From contig VXAY01006791.1 in assembly GCA_013399855.1 (NCBI GenBank), positions 62,001 to 126,000 of the forward strand: a DNA stretch of 64,000 bases, in the 5' to 3' direction. Shown here piece after piece: positions 1 through 11,070 of the stretch. Origin of the DNA: Oxyruncus cristatus (taxonomy: Eukaryota; Chordata; Aves; Passeriformes; Cotingidae). Each line of letters begins with the position of its first letter. The first letter of the stretch is position 1. Below the pieces are notes generated by a model. It searched no databases and was not told where the DNA came from. It saw nothing but the letters and a program-made list of their open reading frames with translations. The position numbers and the translations under genes were made by a program.

Positions 1-399
1 CTAATAAAAGATAACCTCGTAGCTGTCATTTGAGATCACTGCTTATTCCACCAAGCAAGACAAACAAGGAAACCTGACAGGTGTAGTTGCCTCACTGTCA
101 AGGACACAGTCCCGTAGTACCTTTTCAGAGTCAGTGACCTTCAGAAAAATACAAGTTGAAAAAGCTGGTCTAAAAACAATTCAGAAAGAATAGTGAGCAA
201 CTCAGTAGAGAGCAAGAGCAGGCAGATAGCCAACTACAGCAAAGCTCAGACCGGGTTTAGAGTCCAGGAACTGTACTTATGTGGAACTCACAATTCTGGG
301 GGAAGAGAGTATGTGGAAGTCCTGAGTGAGGCCCTACAGACAATTAGAGCCTATTGGTACATTCAAGTCCTAACACAATCCTTTTAAGACATCCACAGA

Positions 400-605
400 G
401 TCAGAGTCATCACAGAATGGTTGGGGTTGGAAGGGTTGTCTGGAGATTACCTAGTACAATCCCCCTGCTAAAGCCAGTTCACCTAGAGCAGGTTGCACAG
501 ATTCATGTCCAGACACGTTTTGAATATCTCCATAGAAGGGGACTCCACAACCTCTCTGGGTGACCTGTTCCAGTGCTTGGTCACCCTTGACACTTGCTCT
601 TTATT
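400..605 (-). mobile_element. CR1 LINE, 3'-end fragment
   Basis: Read on the minus strand this is the 3' end of a CR1 retrotransposon. The plus strand shows the usual reverse-complement order: a remnant of the terminal motif (tcatcacagaatgg), then 'ggttggaaggg', 'cccctgctaaagccagttc', 'ttttgaatatctccatagaa' and 'ctccacaacctctctgggtg'. The copy is 5'-truncated at about 200 bases, normal for CR1, and carries many substitutions. The border near 605 is vague because similarity fades after 'cagtgcttggtcaccctt'. No coding capacity remains; the short open frame at 354-563 lies inside the element. Confidence 0.88.
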
Positions 606-2808
606 CTTTGTGTGCGAAGGTTGAGACAGATGCTGTGGGCTGGGAAGTCTAAGAACTATTTTCCACCATGGAATAACAGAAAGCAGCTCTATTCAAGATC
701 TCTCAGCTGCGTAACCAGTTGCTCAAAACAGGAAAAAAAGCTCTACCCAAAACCCAGATGCTGAGGTTGGAATTGCATATCTTTGAGAAATATGTCTGAG
801 AGAAGGAGCAACGAGAGAAAGCGTGAACCCATTTCAGGATAGGGTGCCTAATAAGAAGCTTCTGGTTTGAACAAGGGAGCTATCTCCCAGCACCTGACTT
901 CTTTCATGCTCAAGGAAAGTGGAGCACAATACTGCATTAGAAGTATAACTTGCTTTCTACTGCTAACAGATAAAACACGTCAAGAAACAAACTTTGCCTC
1001 ATGATCTGGGTGAAATAAGAATTAGCTTGGAGCGTTGCTTAGAGTTTGTTAAGAGCATTTAGCACCTGTAATTGATAAGTTATCTGATGTCTATGTTTTT
1101 GCAGACCTGGCTGCAGCTGTTTTGAGTTCTGAGCAGACATTGTCCAGAATATAGGAATCTTAGAGGTCTCTGAAGCTGGACACCCAGCATCACTGAGTAA
1201 CAACAGGTTTCAGTTAGCATTTTAAGTGCTGCACAGTTGAGAATATCAAACTTCAAGGAGCTTTGATTTCTTGATCCTTATCCATAGGTGTGTTGCTTCC
1301 CACAGAAAAAGTGGAAGAAGAGCATGTACATGTCTAATCTCAGAGGAGATAATAAAGTGCGGGGTGAGAGCAGACAAGGCCTTTGGAATGTTCAAACAGC
1401 AGAGGCAGCCAGAAAAGTCAGCTTGGTAGTTTACACTGAAAGTCAAGTTAATTCCAAGGTCAGATTTCAAATACATGTTAGAAAAAGTATTTTTTTTAGT
1501 ACTATGCAAGTAATAATTAGAAAATATTAACATGAGCACCAGCAATTACTATTGCCATATATTCCTTTGTAAGATCAGGTGGCATATTACTGTAGGTAGT
1601 TAAAACCTTTAGCTGTGAAAAAGTCACAGTGAATCTCGATTTCATACACCTGGCAGTATATTTTAGGGGATAATCTGCACATTTCTTACATTTTGCAGGT
1701 GTTGTGAATGATGGTGTCTAAACTATTTTTTCCTAGTAGTTGGTAGATTGCTTCTTGTGTGTTTCATATTCAAATATGTGAAATAAAAGCACTAAGGTAA
1801 AATAGGCTGTTGCTCATCCGTTCCAGAACAGTAGGACTGTGAACATTTACTCAGAGGAGTGGACACAAGTATAACAGCAATTAAAGGGCAGGATTCTTAT
1901 CCATCTGAATTCCCTACACCTTCCCACCCATATAAATACCTTTAAAAGGCTTTTGCAACAGAAGAACTGACCTAAATTTTTTTGTCAGGTTTGACACATT
2001 TTGTTTAGAGTTCAGAACAAGATAAGACTGATGCCATTCTGTTAGATAAGCTGTGGTGCTGATGATTTGATACAACCAATTCTGCATAGTAACTACAGTA
2101 CAGCTTAAAGGAAGGGACACACTTATTAAATCGTACTCTGGAGATCTGGGATAAGGAATATTTTTTTTTTTCCTCTGAGAGAGGTCTCACAGAAAATTTC
2201 TAATGAATTGATCTGGATGAGAGGATAAGCAGGTAGGGAATCTATAATTCTGGCTACCTGGGCCTGCCTCAGGCAAGCAGGGATTTACACATGCACTTGA
2301 AATGATCTCACAAAGGGCCCATTGAGTTTGGTGCAGTGGAGGCGCAGTAGCTCGAAGTCTGCTCCTATTTCTGATCTAGTTCTGGTTCCAATCAGAATAT
2401 TTTTGAATGCTTCCAACTCCTTAAGCCCTTAATGTGTTCACATTTTGAACTAATGCAGAGCAGAAAAGTACCATACATCATGCTGAAAAAACCCACACAT
2501 ATCGCATGTGTATTTGTATTCATTTTTCAGGCTATTTATATTTCCTTTCATCCTGTGAAGGCTTAATGGTTTCGCAATGAATACTGTCCATTCACATGCA
2601 GATGTAGTATGCAGATAAAATATGACAGAAATTTCCACAAAGAAGAGATTGTATTTTATGCTGTGACATTTCTATTCTTTTCTTCCTTGGATGTTAGGTG
2701 CTATTTAAGGGTAGAATAGATCAATTTAATATGGAAGCTTTTGTTTCAGAAGAGAAATGTGTTTGCTTTTCTAAAGTGATGGGAAAATATTACAATAACA
2801 AAGAAAAT
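606..2808. other. No recognisable gene or repeat
   Basis: AT-rich single-copy-looking DNA. Overlapping short open frames on both strands at 1246-1545 lack codon bias, splice context or any recognisable domain, so I treat them as chance. A T11 run lies near 2161-2171. Confidence 0.5.
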
Positions 2809-2890
2809 TATTAATAATACTTAGCATTTATAAACTGGCTTTCCTTCAAGTGTCTCAAAAGCATATTGCAAACAGTAGCTAGGATTGAGT
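2809..2890 (-). mobile_element. MIR-like ancient SINE fragment
   Basis: The stretch 'taataatacttagcattta' followed by 'agtgtctcaaaagcatattg' and 'caaacagtag' resembles the reverse complement of the 3' half of amniote MIR-type SINEs, in which a TAATAATA-rich end precedes 'cttagcacttatatagcgc' and 'ctcaaagcgctttacaaac'. Divergence is high, as expected for an element older than birds. The call rests on recall of the family pattern; a profile search is needed to separate MIR from a related core-SINE. Confidence 0.5.
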
Positions 2891-4129
2891 CTTTACCCTA
2901 AAAAAAAGTGGTTCTTTTTTCCTCTAAAAAAAGGAGAACCTGTATTTTCTGTAGTAGAGGGAAAGCCAGTACATAAGAGTGTATACTTTGGGCAAATGTG
3001 AGAGATGGAAGCACCTGGAACCCAAACAATCCCAAAGGATAAACATCTGCAACAAGATTTGAATTATTGATGGTGCCTTGGTGGTAGAGCAGTCAGATGA
3101 ATAACCATCATGTAAAAATATTCATACCTTTTTCTTGTTGGGTTCTATGGCTCTTGCATTAATATTATCTACCAATAAATAAATAGAGAGCAATAGCAAT
3201 AGCAGACCTAAGGGTGGAGGTGTCACCAAGTATGGCAGCAATCACAGCTGAGTGCCTCCTTAGAGGCAAATGCAGGGGTGAGCTCAGAGAGACTACAAGT
3301 GCAGGACTGGCATCTTCACCCCCCGTCCTTGATAGAATGGCCTTTCATAGCCCCAAGGGCATAGAGAGAGAAAGAGAATGAAATGAGTAGCCCCACAGAC
3401 TGCATGTGTGAGAGGTTTTTTATTCCTCTGGCTCTTTGGGATTTCACTTGTATGATCTTGGTGTCAGATAAAGTTAGAAGTCCACAAAAAAGTTCACAGC
3501 AGCTGTGGGTTGTTCTTGCAACCACGAGAACAGAGTACCAGAGCAAGAGAGTCCCCTGGAACAGAATATTAGAAATCCTTATTTCATTGACAATTAATTG
3601 TCCAAATAGACTCAAACAGAGACTTTAATAAAGTATATGATTAAATAATTTGGTGGTAGCGTAGGGGATGAAATTTTAACCCCAAGTTACCTTAGATGGT
3701 TATAATGCTGAAAAATACATCCCCAGGGAAATGTCCATATGTAAGGACAGTATAATGAACTGAGCCAAGACTGCCACATGCACATTAAGAATTTTCATAT
3801 ATAAGTGTGAGCAACCAATCACCTGTATCATTCCTTCTTTTTTACCTTTTTTATAAAAGACTGTGCTTGTCTCCTAGAATGTGTACCAACTGTGTAAGAT
3901 GCCTGGCAGCCTATTCTGCAGAATTGTAATGAAATCAAATACCTCTTCTCAGTGTGTTGATTGGCTCTTGCACAGAGGGTGAAAGAATCCTCTTTCAGAG
4001 ATAATAATCTGATGTATTCAGATCGCATGATCTGGAGATGGAAAATATAATTTCCTAACACTGCCCTATAATGCTACAAATAGGGATGTGAGAGGTAGTT
4101 TCGTTGCCTTTTTTGTTTCTTCCTTTCTT
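2891..4129. other. No recognisable gene or repeat
   Basis: No repeat family recognised. Overlapping opposite-strand open frames around 3316-3628 have no domain or splice evidence. An A/T-rich imperfect inverted repeat ('ggttcttttttcctct' against 'aaaaaaggagaacc') lies at 2911-2940 and is probably incidental. Confidence 0.45.
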
Positions 4130-4430
4130 TGTCATGGTACAGCAGAGCTGTCGAGGGAAAGTTCTCGTCCAGGCACAAGAAGTAGGACACAATGATTATG
4201 TGGGTAATTATTATTAGACTATTGCTAATACAGTATCTAAATATTGCCAATACAGTATCTAAATAAGAACTCTGTCATCTAGTACAATGGGTTATTGTAT
4301 AAAATGGTTATGATCATGCACTTCAACGAGATTCTCTTGCTTTCTAAACTTCTGAGAAATTTAGGTGCAGCTAGGTCTATTTAGTCTCAGCTTTGATCAA
4401 CAGTCTATGCCTAAAGGGTTATAATGTAAG
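4130..4430 (-). mobile_element. Decayed LTR-like repeat, related to 28474-29011
   Basis: This segment shares sequence with the repeat at 28474-29011. Both begin 'tgtcatgg' on the plus strand, and both contain 'cttgctttctaaact', 'tctgag', a 'gcttcaa/gcttcaga'-type stretch just before it, and a 'gatcaacagt/ggtcaatagt' block followed by 'ttata'. Because the better copy has LTR hallmarks on the minus strand, I call this the same family and orientation. It is much more diverged and its right end is unclear. A 22-base duplication lies inside it. Confidence 0.4.
4221..4264. repeat. 22-bp tandem duplication
   Basis: Two adjacent 22-base units, 'attgctaatacagtatctaa'+at and 'attgccaatacagtatctaa'+at, differ at one position. 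The duplication lies within the decayed LTR-like segment. Confidence 0.9.
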
Positions 4431-6812
4431 CAGGTTTGGATAGACACTAGAAGCATGCAGTTTTAAACTCTTTGGCTTTGCAGACTTCTCAATTACAAAG
4501 CAACAAAACACCTCTGTCGGCGTTCAGAATTTTAGCTCTGTATTTGACCAGATCTTAGCACTCATCCAAAGTCCAAAAGTGAGTTTTCTCCATCTTCAGG
4601 CTGGACACACCCTGCAGGTATCCCTGCCAGGTGAGGGAAGAATCCACTTGGAAGCTGTCTGCAGGTGTCTGAAGCCTTGGATAACCAATTTACCCCATTG
4701 GCCCAGTCTCCAGCTGCATGCAGCCTGCTGTGCACCAAAGTCAAGTCTCAAACATCTCAGCTGCCCCACCTCTGGAATGCATTAGTTATGCAGGCATCCA
4801 GACAGCTCTTCCTGCAATTACCGCGTGGTGTTCTTATCTTAGGGCAAAGCACATTGCCCTGCAGAGACAGCAGAAAGGCAGAGGATGTGTGTGAGGCAAG
4901 GAGGACGCATGGGAAGACCCAATTGCCTTTCATCATACGTGGTCAGTTTGCACATAATAACTCATTTGTGACGAATAAAGGGTATGGCCATACTCTTAAG
5001 GCCACCAGCTTTCAAAAGTGCTTAAGTTTTCAAGAGGTACCAGTGCTGCATGGAAGTCACTCAAGTTTTCTGCTCTCCCTACTATAAGCAGAGCTCACAA
5101 ATCAGATACTTACCAGCCATGAGGAAGAAGTGTTGGGTGAACAGCTTGTTTGACATGCAAGTGTAAAAGAGTTATGTTGGTCAACAACTAGACCCTAAGG
5201 CAGCTTAACACATTACCATGTTCGGTACTCATGTCAAACTTCTCCTGATTCTAAAATTTCACCTTGACTCATGGAGATCTGATTATTTTCCCACTTCTAA
5301 GTACTTGTAGTTAATTCTTGCATTAGTATTAGTTCATGAATAGGAATAATTTTCAATATTTACTTTTCATTTTTGAACCCAGAGGTGTTTGAATTTTTGA
5401 TCACTCAAGTGAATATTTCCAAAAGAAGTCATATCTGGTCAAATATCTTGACAAAAGCAGGAGGGGATTAAAAAAAATAAAAAGATCAGAGACTGTGTTG
5501 CACAGCTCCTGGGATTTAGAGAAGCCTGGTGTGCGTTTAATTTCTGTTCAAACTTTTACACTGCGGCCATCTCCAGGACCATGTTGCTTCTAGATCTCGA
5601 CTTTAGTAGTGGTCTCTACTTCTAACTGTGCCATATGCAGAGAGACAGACAAGATGAAGGAACTAAAGGATGCAGTGAGTGCCTCTTTTTCCGGAGGAAA
5701 AGCTTGAGCTCAGACTTTAGAAAGAATCTACACTTCACCAGAACTTCCACAAGAATTCTCTGTAACAAGAGGACAACAAACTTCCTTTGATCTGGGTTGT
5801 GCTCTGGGGTTTTTGTGAAGCTGTGCTAGATACTCTCTCCTTTTAAAGTCAATCAGTGCTGCAGACAGAAGATGCACTTACTTGGATAGCAACTCATCTT
5901 TGATAAACATCTTGTTTGGTCTTCACAATTATACTAACTACTTAAAGGAATAAGCATCTGAAACAGGAAAGCTGGATTGTCCTCGTGTATGTGTCAGTGG
6001 TCTTAGTATTAAATAGTATGCAAAGCCCACTTGTATGTACCAAAGGTATAAGTATTCTCATAAAACTTTCAAGGCCTTCATATCCTTTGGCTCATCCGCC
6101 AAATTTGTTTGAGTTAAGCAATGGATGGAAAAATTTTTGACAATGACTTGAAGAAGGGAATAACAAATACAGAATGGACACTGAACTACAAATTATGTTG
6201 GTCCTTCTACATCTATTAGCATGCATGTTCTTGAAGTAACCATGAAAGAAGTGGAAGGGCACAGAAGTGACCCAAGTCATACACTTAAAAAATAAATACT
6301 TACAAAATGTCTTTCTGCTTTCTGTTCACGTCATTGGAAACGTTTGATTGATAAGACTTGTATGGAAATTAAATTTGGTGTTACTTCCCAGCTTGCTCAT
6401 AGTTATATACCCTAATTATGAATAGATATGGAATTGTAATGAGCCTAATTACAGCTCCATTACTGAGGCAAAATGTATTTTATCCTATTGTCTTTCTGAA
6501 CATTTAGTATTTTATGAGTTAGCTACTAGTTTATTCCCTCTTAACAAAGGGTTCAGTTAGCAGGTCAATGACAATAGAGCTAATGAATGACAATGCAATC
6601 CTACCTATTATAATGCTAGAGAACAGGACTTCAATTGATCTCATTTATTAGGGCAATAGTTCTCTGCAGGTTTGATGAGATTAAGTTCCATTAGAAGCTT
6701 TACTTAATTTTAAAGAACCAAGTAATGAATTTCTAACCCATCACACAGATGGTCTGTTACTGGCAATAAGGTGGGGTAATTATTGGCATCCTATTCTGTT
6801 GCTGAACTATGC
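4431..6812. other. No recognisable gene or repeat
   Basis: No family recognised. A 140-codon plus-strand frame at 4665-5087 lies in slightly more GC-rich DNA, but it has no domain, start context or splice pattern that would make it a gene. Confidence 0.45.
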
Positions 6813-6957
6813 AATCACAGAATACTCTGAAATGGAAGGAACCCACATGGATCATCAAGTCCAACTTTTAAGTGAATGGCCCCTACAGGGACCAAACCTA
6901 TAACCTTGACATTATTAGCATCATACTCTAACCAACTGAGCTAATCTCAGGGTCCAG
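6813..6957 (-). mobile_element. TguSINE1-like SINE (tRNA-Ile head, CR1 tail)
   Basis: On the minus strand the head reads as a tRNA-Ile derivative: 'ttagctcagttggttagag' (A box), an anticodon loop containing 'gctaataa' (AAT), then a B-box-like 'ggtttggtcc'. The head passes through 'gccattcactt' into a CR1-type 3' end, 'gttggacttgatgatcc' to 'ttctgtgatt'. A tRNA-Ile head with a CR1-like tail is the layout of TguSINE1, described from zebra finch and thought to be mobilised by CR1 reverse transcriptase. The head is degraded, so this is not a functional tRNA. The second copy in the window is on the opposite strand at 43873-44022. Confidence 0.85.
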
Positions 6958-7073
6958 TGGTGCAGAAGAAACTGTGGCTGCCTAAAAATCTTGGAGAACT
7001 TTAAACTGTGATTATATGTATCATTCTAGATTTTCAGAAAGTAAGCATGCTGGTAGAACAAATCTAATAAATG

Positions 7074-7121
7074 ACTGATGTCAGTAGATACTGATGTCAG
7101 TTGATACTGATGTCATCTGGA
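7074..7121. repeat. 16-bp minisatellite, three units
   Basis: Three consecutive 16-base units begin 'actgatgtca': 'actgatgtcagtagat', 'actgatgtcagttgat' and the more diverged 'actgatgtcatctgga'. This is a short local tandem duplication with no element association. Confidence 0.92.
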
Positions 7122-9960
7122 TTTGATATTCAGGTCTAATAACAGTTGTGCTTCCATAAGAAAAGAAAGTGAAATGGAGCAGAAACACCAAAAATCTACC
7201 TCAAGAATTGTACTCTCAGAAAGCATTGTTTTCTGGGTACCCCCTGAAAAGCATCTCTGCTTCTGACTATTGACTGTTCACCAGGAACTGCTTGTGAGTC
7301 ACCTATAATAAAGCCAGAATTATCCATAAAAGCTGTTTACTAGATTATTCTTGATATCAAATACAGCTAAGAGAACTGCAGCTTGCTTTTTACTAATTTA
7401 CTAAAGAGAAAAGGTTATATTTTTGGTGATGAGGAATTGCTCAATTCATTCCAGTAATTAAGCTGTAATTCTCAGTCCAGGTAGTAGGTCAGGATGGACT
7501 GTCCATGAAGTCAAACTAAAAATTCAAAGAAAAATAAGAGCAACAAGTACACAAATGCCACAAAAAATCACAAAAAATTGTTTTTTCCAGGTCACAAAAG
7601 CCCACCAGCAGAACTGAAATATGCATGGCAGCAAAAAGAGCTACATTATCTACCCTTACAGAGTAGGAAGGATTTTCATGACTGTCTTCAGACTGCAATA
7701 AGCTGTGATGCTGGTCATGTTTCTTGCTTTAAGATATGGTTCTAACCATAATGAATAGTAAAATTTCCACTGCCCTGAATGGAAGAGGAATGTCAGCACA
7801 TCCTCCCAGGGACTTGTTTCAAGAAATCTTTAGCTTGAAGTTAGCTTTTAACAAAGGCTGCACATGCTTGTACTCTTTGGTGCTGAAGGTGTCCGGAAAT
7901 TCAAGAACTGCCTATATATGAAAGTCTAAATGTAGCGCTTTAACATGCCTCAACTGGCATTTAACTAAACAATTGGAAGATTTTAGTTAAAGATTATGCA
8001 TTTGGCTGTCACTTTTAACAGCTGAAAGCTGGTCAATCATGGCATCCCTTTTGCTTCAGTATAAAGAGGAGGACAAACTGACTGTTCAGTTTCAACCCCT
8101 ACAGCTTGGATAAAGCTACTATTTGCTACTGAAGTCTCTCTTAGGTAGCACAGAGTTCTTTATTAAAGCCAGAATGCAGAAAAATTGTATCCTTCGACCA
8201 AACAACGTGCGGGTGTCACTGTCAAATGCAGGCAGAGCCAATGAAGTATGATTTTGCAAGTTCTTCTCTGTCTGTGAAAGAACAAAGACAGGAGGAAAAT
8301 GCAGGGACTCACAGTACACAGCTCTGGAAAAATCTGGTGTCTCACCTCTGGGTCGCTCTGGAAGAGAAGCAGCCTTTGAGGCAATAAATGACCTTGGCAC
8401 TGTGAAGTAAAATGCTTGTGTGCTATTTTGAACAGAAATGCATTCCTTGTGAAACATTTCAGCTTTTTATTCCTTGACATCTTTAGCACATATGAAACTG
8501 TCTGAATAATGGAGAAACAGAAGGGATTTTCCTCCAGGTGTCCCAAACTGGGGTATTTTTTGTGAATATCTACATTTCTTTGTGTAACTTTGAAGACCTT
8601 GAGAGAAGATGCCTGTTGAATATATCTATCACGCTCCAAAATATATTGCAAACAATTCTTATTACTCAGGAATTCACATTTAAAATACTGTTTCCAAGGA
8701 ACCGAATGACTCTACCTAATAAAATAAACCTGCAAGCAGATCTCAGATTGGTACTGTACAACAGGACCAAAGTGTAAGAAAAATAAAAGATCTAGACATC
8801 AAACCAAATGCTGACAGTCAGATAGGTTTATTATTGAGTAAATTGCTTTGTAAATTATCAATGAATAAGTATAATAAAACCTGTATTTAATTGTACTTTC
8901 TTCAGAATCCAGTTTTGTGGGAGCTAGGGTGATGCTACAAAGTCAACTCATTTAGAAGACTTAGCTCTACAAACCTTTCCCTACAGTAGTCTTGCTCCCT
9001 GGTGAAAATTCAGTCTCCAGCAACACCCAAGTCCGAAGAGAGCTGGACTCAGATTAGATCACACCAAAGCTTATACAAAGCAGAAGAAACACTTTGAGGG
9101 GAAAGTCACAGTTTGAAATTTACCTCACTCATTGATTTTGCTAATAATTTTCCATTAACCTCATCTGGAGAAAGAACAGAAATCATTTCAGTCACACAAT
9201 GCTTACAGCTTCTGGAAAAAGTACCGAAACCACTACATCTACTAGCCAGTGGCAACTCTATAATGTATGAGAGACTGAGAGTTTTGACTGATGAGTCCTG
9301 GCTTGTGATATGAAGGCTTTAATGCTCTGTGGATTTTGCCCTGTGTCCTGAACCCAGGAGCATCTGGAAAAACACACACTGACCTTATGCTGTGGGTGTG
9401 AAAGCTGAGCTCAAACCCCCTTCACATGTGCTGCTAATATCCAGAGTCTGTCAATCATGGTGAGGTGTGAAAAAGCCAAAGCTACACTGATATTACACCC
9501 AAGCTAACAAAGCCCAAGATTTCTGAGACACCCTTTCACATCATGGAAGAGAAATATTTAACTAAGATAGTGTAAGACTCTTATAGCTTCTTTTGTTTCC
9601 TTTTAATTCCAAGAAGAGATCATGATGTAAATGCTAAAATCTGCTGTGTCCATTTTTTTAGTTCATTTGCCTAACAACTCATGTTTACATAAAATGCATG
9701 TTGGATGCCCTGGGGAATTTTCTGACCTACTTACTAAAAGCAGTGCTGAATATTTGATTTTCTTAAATGAAACTAGACAAGTTCTCAGGTTAAATGTTGT
9801 TTGGTTTGTCTTACAGACAAACAGACAAGGCAGAAAGTAGACTATAATGACAACCTTTGGTTTCCTTGTATTTTCTTTCAAGGCATGGGAATTCAAAAAT
9901 GGTCAGCAGCATAAAGTCCTGCTTCCACAAACGCATAGGCAGCCAAACTCCCTTGGGCAA
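7122..9960. other. No recognisable gene or repeat
   Basis: No element or gene is recognised. Two overlapping minus-strand frames near 8119-8651 (up to 162 codons) are the longest open frames here. They overlap in different frames, lack domains, and read like chance frames. Confidence 0.45.
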
Positions 9961-10031
9961 CCATATTGACATCTCGTATCATATTGACATCATGTAGATA
10001 AACATGATATCAAGTAGATGAACATGATCTC
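9961..10031. repeat. Cryptic short repeats
   Basis: Interleaved imperfect repeats: 'catattgacatc' occurs twice, and 'gtagataaacatgat' recurs as 'gtagatgaacatgat'. They look like local slippage or duplication. Confidence 0.7.
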
Positions 10032-10939
10032 TACATCTTTCTCATTTATCACAATTTCTCTGTATCAGGATATATTTGTAAGTAGTTGGCAGTAATGTGA
10101 CAGGAATACTTGGGATTCTGTCTCAAAAATTAGAATTTTGAGGAGTGAGTCACTTTCCTTCACCTCTTTCATTTTGTTTTCTAGAAAGCAATTTAAGTCA
10201 CACCATATAATTAATTTGAATCAACACTAAGTTAAAGGTCTTGGCAGAATGAGGCTATGTTCCACTCTCCAAACAAAGTAAAAGTCCTCAAGTTCCATTA
10301 CACTTCTAGTTCACTTACACCTTTTTTTTTTAATTTTTGAGAGAACTAGATTCATCCCTTACATCTATTCAATTGTTATAAATAATCAGATAAACAAAAT
10401 GCCTTGCGCAGTACATGTTATAGAGGTAGGAGTATATAGTTACAGAGGTGGGAGTTCAAGAGAAAACCCAGTTATAGATAGCAAACAAATCCTCTTTGAT
10501 GCTCTTCTGCATTGATTTCAGTGGAATGATGCTGAGGACTTGTTCAAAAGTCTAACAGACTTTGATTTTTTTTTTTTTAATTATTTTTTTTAGAAGACCT
10601 ACTTTAGTTACTGAATTAGTTATCAGGCTTGTGAAAAATAAATCAAGTCCAAAGTTCCCAAACTCTACCCCTCCCATAAAACAAGCTAGAAGTTACTTTA
10701 ATTATGGCCCTTTACTTGGCAAGAAATCAAACGAATAAACAATAACTCTAGGCCATGCAGAGACATTTTTCCAATAAATTAATGGTTTTTCAAATGTGGT
10801 TGCATTTGCTTGAGAACTTGCTTCAGACATGGAACACAAAAATTACTGCCGAGATCTGTTGAGATTCAGTTTAGCTATCCAAGGAATAAAATAAACAGCT
10901 TAAATTAGCTAAGTAATATATTTGTGCCCAAAGTTACAG
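10032..10939. other. AT-rich DNA with T tracts
   Basis: No gene or transposon recognised. T-rich runs lie near 10321-10332 and 10566-10592. Confidence 0.5.
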
Positions 10940-11070
10940 TGTCATCTATTATTTAAGTAATAATACTTTAAACATATCAAAATATAATAGATTATCATAC
11001 TATATATATTAATAATTAATAACACAATACATACAGTAATAATTATTACCAGTATAATATATAAAAATTA
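10940..11070. repeat. Low-complexity AT-rich tract
   Basis: An almost pure A/T stretch rich in 'ataat', 'tatata' and 'taataatta' motifs, with several short self-complementary blocks. It lacks a consistent repeat unit. Confidence 0.8.

Noticed and set aside
4665..5087. 140-codon plus-strand gene
   Set aside because: No domain, no splice structure, and an overlapping alternative frame is also open; local higher GC lowers stop frequency.
8163..8651. 162-codon minus-strand gene
   Set aside because: The longest frame in the window, but it overlaps another open frame on the same strand, has no domain, and Phe/Leu/Cys-rich composition typical of chance frames.
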